Below, in pieces: positions 5,758-6,918 of a stretch of DNA of 6,918 nt. The notes under the pieces were generated by a model. It saw only the letters and a program-made list of their open reading frames with translations, did no database searches and was not told the DNA's origin. Origin of the DNA: CAZNLL01 sp964573885. Its GTDB lineage: Bacteria > Desulfobacterota > DSM-4660 > Desulfatiglandales > Desulfatiglandaceae. The translations under genes and the position numbers were made by a program. How positions within the stretch are numbered: position 1 is the stretch's first letter; every line of letters begins with the position of its first letter. The DNA lies in NCBI GenBank assembly GCA_964573885.1, contig CAZNLL010000169.1, positions 1 to 6,918 on the forward strand, written 5' to 3'.

Positions 5758-6129
5758 TCAGTCCCTGGTGTAACTGGCACAGGCCGAATCCGATTCCCAG
5801 GCGGTCACCTTGGAGACCTTGACCCTTTCGTCGTCCAATTCCCGGCACAGGGCCTCGAAGATATGACGGGCGATGTTCTCCGAGGAAGGGTTCATGGTCT
5901 TAAAGGCATCCAAATCGTTCAAAAAGGTATGGTCAAGCTTGTCCAGGATCCGCTTGGCGGCCTCCTTGACCGCCCTGAAGTCCACCAGCATCCCTTCCTG
6001 GTTTAATGCGTCACCCCTTACATACACCTCGATTCTCCAGTTATGACCGTGGAGATGTTCACAGGCACCTTGAAAACCCCTGAGCTGATGGGCGGCGGCG
6101 AAATGGTCGAGGATTTTTAGTTCATACAT
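5758..6129 (-). CDS. queD: 6-carboxy-5,6,7,8-tetrahydropterin synthase QueD
   Basis: QueD converts 7,8-dihydroneopterin triphosphate to 6-carboxytetrahydropterin, an early step toward preQ0 and queuosine in tRNA. The 123-aa protein has the T-fold pattern: FAAAHQL with H14, then CEHLHGHNW with the QueD-type C-x3-HGH signature. C23 is the catalytic Cys, and H27 and H29 join H14 as zinc ligands. DF at 50-51, LDH with D66-H67, PSSENIA (81-87) and WES with E112 complete the catalytic set. C-x3-HGH favours QueD over PTPS-III types, which have Glu in place of the Cys. ATG at 6127-6129 has AGAGGAG about 4 nt upstream. It overlaps the preceding zinc-ribbon gene by 8 nt. No queC, queE or queF is in this window. 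Confidence 0.93.
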   Translation of the reverse strand: MYELKILDHFAAAHQLRGFQGACEHLHGHNWRIEVYVRGDALNQEGMLVDFRAVKEAAKRILDKLDHTFLNDLDAFKTMNPSSENIARHIFEALCRELDDERVKVSKVTAWESDSACASYTRD

Positions 6130-6403
6130 GGTTCTCCTCTACCGGCGATTCCGACTCCTTTTCATGCTCGTGCACCGCCTTTCCACATTCAGTGCATTTT
6201 CCGTTGACGATGATGCCCGTGCAGGTCCCGTCCGGACATAGCACCCGGTCTTCAAAATCCAGGCCTTCCTCTTCCCCCCCCGAGTCCAAATCCTCCAGTA
6301 AGGCACCACATGCCATGCAATAGTGGGCTCCCACAGGGGTCACCTCGTCACAATAGGGGCAGCGGACACCGGGAATTTCTTTTTTGCAATGTGGGCATTC
6401 CAT
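6122..6403 (-). CDS. Cysteine-rich double zinc-ribbon protein of unknown function
   Basis: The 93-aa protein has ten cysteines in five pairs: C3/C6 (CPHC), C15/C18 (CPYC), C29/C32 (CMAC), C56/C61 (CPDGTC) and C70/C73 (CTEC). The last two form a ribbon of the form CPDGTC-TGIIVNG-KCTECGK. Pairs one and two, or two and three, would form another, leaving one pair over. An acidic linker (about 36-52) separates the two halves and the tail is acidic. There is no membrane segment or enzymatic motif. The ATG at 6401-6403 has AGGAGG 9 nt upstream. The stop lies inside queD (8-nt overlap), so translation of the two is probably coupled. I do not recognise a specific function; metal binding is the only safe prediction. 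Confidence 0.8.
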   Translation of the reverse strand: MECPHCKKEIPGVRCPYCDEVTPVGAHYCMACGALLEDLDSGGEEEGLDFEDRVLCPDGTCTGIIVNGKCTECGKAVHEHEKESESPVEENHV

Positions 6404-6458
6404 TTGAGCAAACCTCCTCTCCCGTAAACGAACTCACCCGTCCAGCGCAGTCCCTCAC

Positions 6459-6487
6459 TGATTAGTGGAAAAGCCTTGTTTTGTCAA
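6459..6487 (-). promoter_or_regulatory. Candidate promoter for the zinc-ribbon/queD operon
   Basis: On the minus strand a perfect -35 TTGACA (6482-6487) is followed after 17 nt by TAATCA (6459-6464). The -10 match is weak, and ACTAAT at 15-nt spacing is an alternative. The -35 and its next five bases (TTGACAAAACA) are identical to those of the promoter upstream of the FmdB-type gene. It lies about 55 nt upstream of the zinc-ribbon ATG, inside the 223-nt spacer. Confidence 0.5.
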
Positions 6488-6566
6488 TTGTAACCTTAAA
6501 GCATGGCGGCTGAAAAAGACGCCAGTTGGAGTGGTTTTACACCAGGTATGTAGGAAAGGAATCATT

Positions 6567-6621
6567 CCCTTACCCCTGGTAAAGTGGGGAGAGGAACAGA
6601 CCATTGTACCAGGGGGAAGGG
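6567..6621 (-). repeat. Long hairpin just downstream of the FmdB-type gene
   Basis: The arms at 6567-6581 (CCCTTACCCCTGGTA) and 6607-6621 (TACCAGGGGGAAGGG) pair at 14 of 15 positions around a 25-nt loop. In the minus-strand transcript the hairpin begins 5 nt after the FmdB-type stop codon. No U-tract follows, so a typical intrinsic terminator is not supported; a 3' protective or Rho-linked role is possible. ACCAGG at 6541-6546 can pair with CCTGGT inside the left arm, giving a competing fold. Confidence 0.55.
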
Positions 6622-6626
6622 TATTG

Positions 6627-6794
6627 TCAGCTTTTCTTGGAGGTTATGGCTTGGAAGGAAGTGATCTGCCGCTTCACCCTGGTGCTTTTACATTTAGGAC
6701 ACCTAAACCGTTTCCGTTTTTCATAGTCTGAAATGCTCATTTCCACGGTGAACGACTTTTTACACTTTTCGCATTTGAAATCGTAAGTAGGCAT
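6627..6794 (-). CDS. Small FmdB-type zinc-ribbon protein (55 aa)
   Basis: Translating the minus strand from ATG at 6792-6794 to TGA at 6627-6629 gives 55 residues beginning MPTYDFKCEKCKKSF and containing FRCPKCKS. The MPTY-x-F/Y-x-C-x2-C start and a second C-x2-C (C8/C11 and C32/C35) are the pattern of FmdB-family (CxxC_CxxC_SSSS) zinc ribbons, named as putative regulators but with no settled function. The tail is Lys/Arg-rich (KSTRVKRQ) and then Ser/Thr-rich. A strong ribosome binding site (GAGGAGGTGG) ends 4 nt upstream, and a TTGACA promoter lies about 70 nt further up. Size is normal for short family members. It is probably a separate transcription unit from the downstream zinc-ribbon/queD genes. 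Confidence 0.8.
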   Translation of the reverse strand: MPTYDFKCEKCKKSFTVEMSISDYEKRKRFRCPKCKSTRVKRQITSFQAITSKKS

Positions 6795-6839
6795 AATCCA
6801 CCTCCTCTGTCGTGATCGTTTAACCGGCCTTTAAGAAAT

Positions 6840-6868
6840 AAAAGTAAAAATTTTCCCTGTTTTGTCAA
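6840..6868 (-). promoter_or_regulatory. Candidate promoter of the FmdB-type gene
   Basis: On the minus strand TTGACA (6863-6868) is followed by an A/T-rich stretch with TACTTT at 16-nt or ACTTTT at 17-nt spacing. The -35 is perfect and the -10 is only approximate. The downstream tract is A/T-rich up to about 6828, unlike the surrounding sequence, as expected for a promoter. The leader to the ATG would be about 40 nt. The remaining 50 bp to the window edge (6869-6918) shows no recognisable gene or element. Confidence 0.5.
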
Positions 6869-6918
6869 GTCCTTTTCCTTAGAAATGTCCGCCTCACAAG
6901 CCGCCCGCCGGAGGTGTG

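Noticed and set aside
6404..6481. preQ1 riboswitch upstream of the zinc-ribbon/queD operon
   Set aside because: No preQ1-I style short GC hairpin with A-rich tail, or preQ1-II pattern, is visible in the leader. The gene order only made it worth checking.
6465..6731. 88-aa plus-strand open frame
   Set aside because: It runs antisense over the queD-operon promoter, the hairpin and most of the FmdB-type gene, with no recognisable domain or ribosome binding site.
1..6918. Defence island, mobile element, CRISPR array or novel multi-gene system
   Set aside because: All sizeable frames are conserved housekeeping families. There are no direct-repeat arrays, transposase, integrase, attachment site or tRNA.

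Overview
The window looks like chromosomal housekeeping DNA from a Gram-negative bacterium. KdsB (CMP-Kdo synthesis) points to a lipopolysaccharide outer membrane, and HflK/HflC fit the same picture. The protein styles (tandem-ACT protein behind hflKC, small FmdB-type zinc ribbon, a CPDGTC/CTECGK ribbon in front of QueD) resemble Desulfobacterota (former Deltaproteobacteria). That placement is inference from resemblance, not from a search. I see no mobile element, CRISPR array, tRNA or rRNA.

Layout. At the left edge is a DUF721/DciA-like gene on the minus strand (69-377), possibly followed by the first codons of another minus-strand gene (1-48). A 294-bp divergent spacer (378-671) separates it from a plus-strand operon, hflK - hflC - tandem ACT-domain gene (672-3204), with a 4-nt overlap and an 11-nt gap. 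The spacer holds a long inverted repeat in the dciA-like leader, a candidate hflK promoter with a dyad beside it, and a perfect hairpin against the hflK ribosome binding site. The plus operon runs tail-to-tail into a minus-strand block, and the two stop codons overlap. In transcription order that block is a 55-aa FmdB-type zinc-ribbon gene (6794-6627), a 10-cysteine zinc-ribbon gene (6403-6122) overlapping queD (6129-5758), then kdsB (5684-4929) and recJ (4919-3201).

How the genes work together. HflK and HflC form the inner-membrane SPFH complex that associates with the FtsH protease; the ACT protein is probably a small-molecule-binding partner or sensor made from the same transcript. QueD acts in 7-deazaguanine (queuosine) synthesis, KdsB activates Kdo for lipid A/LPS, RecJ is the 5'-3' single-strand DNA exonuclease, and the DciA-like protein may load replicative helicase. 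The minus-strand genes do not form one pathway and are probably grouped by convenience, with a weak terminator-like hairpin between queD and kdsB.

No clear undescribed system is visible. The points most worth a second look are the structured leaders of dciA and hflK, the hflKC-ACT linkage with an insertion in the first ACT domain, the translationally overlapping zinc-ribbon/queD pair, and the long alternative hairpins downstream of the small FmdB-type gene.
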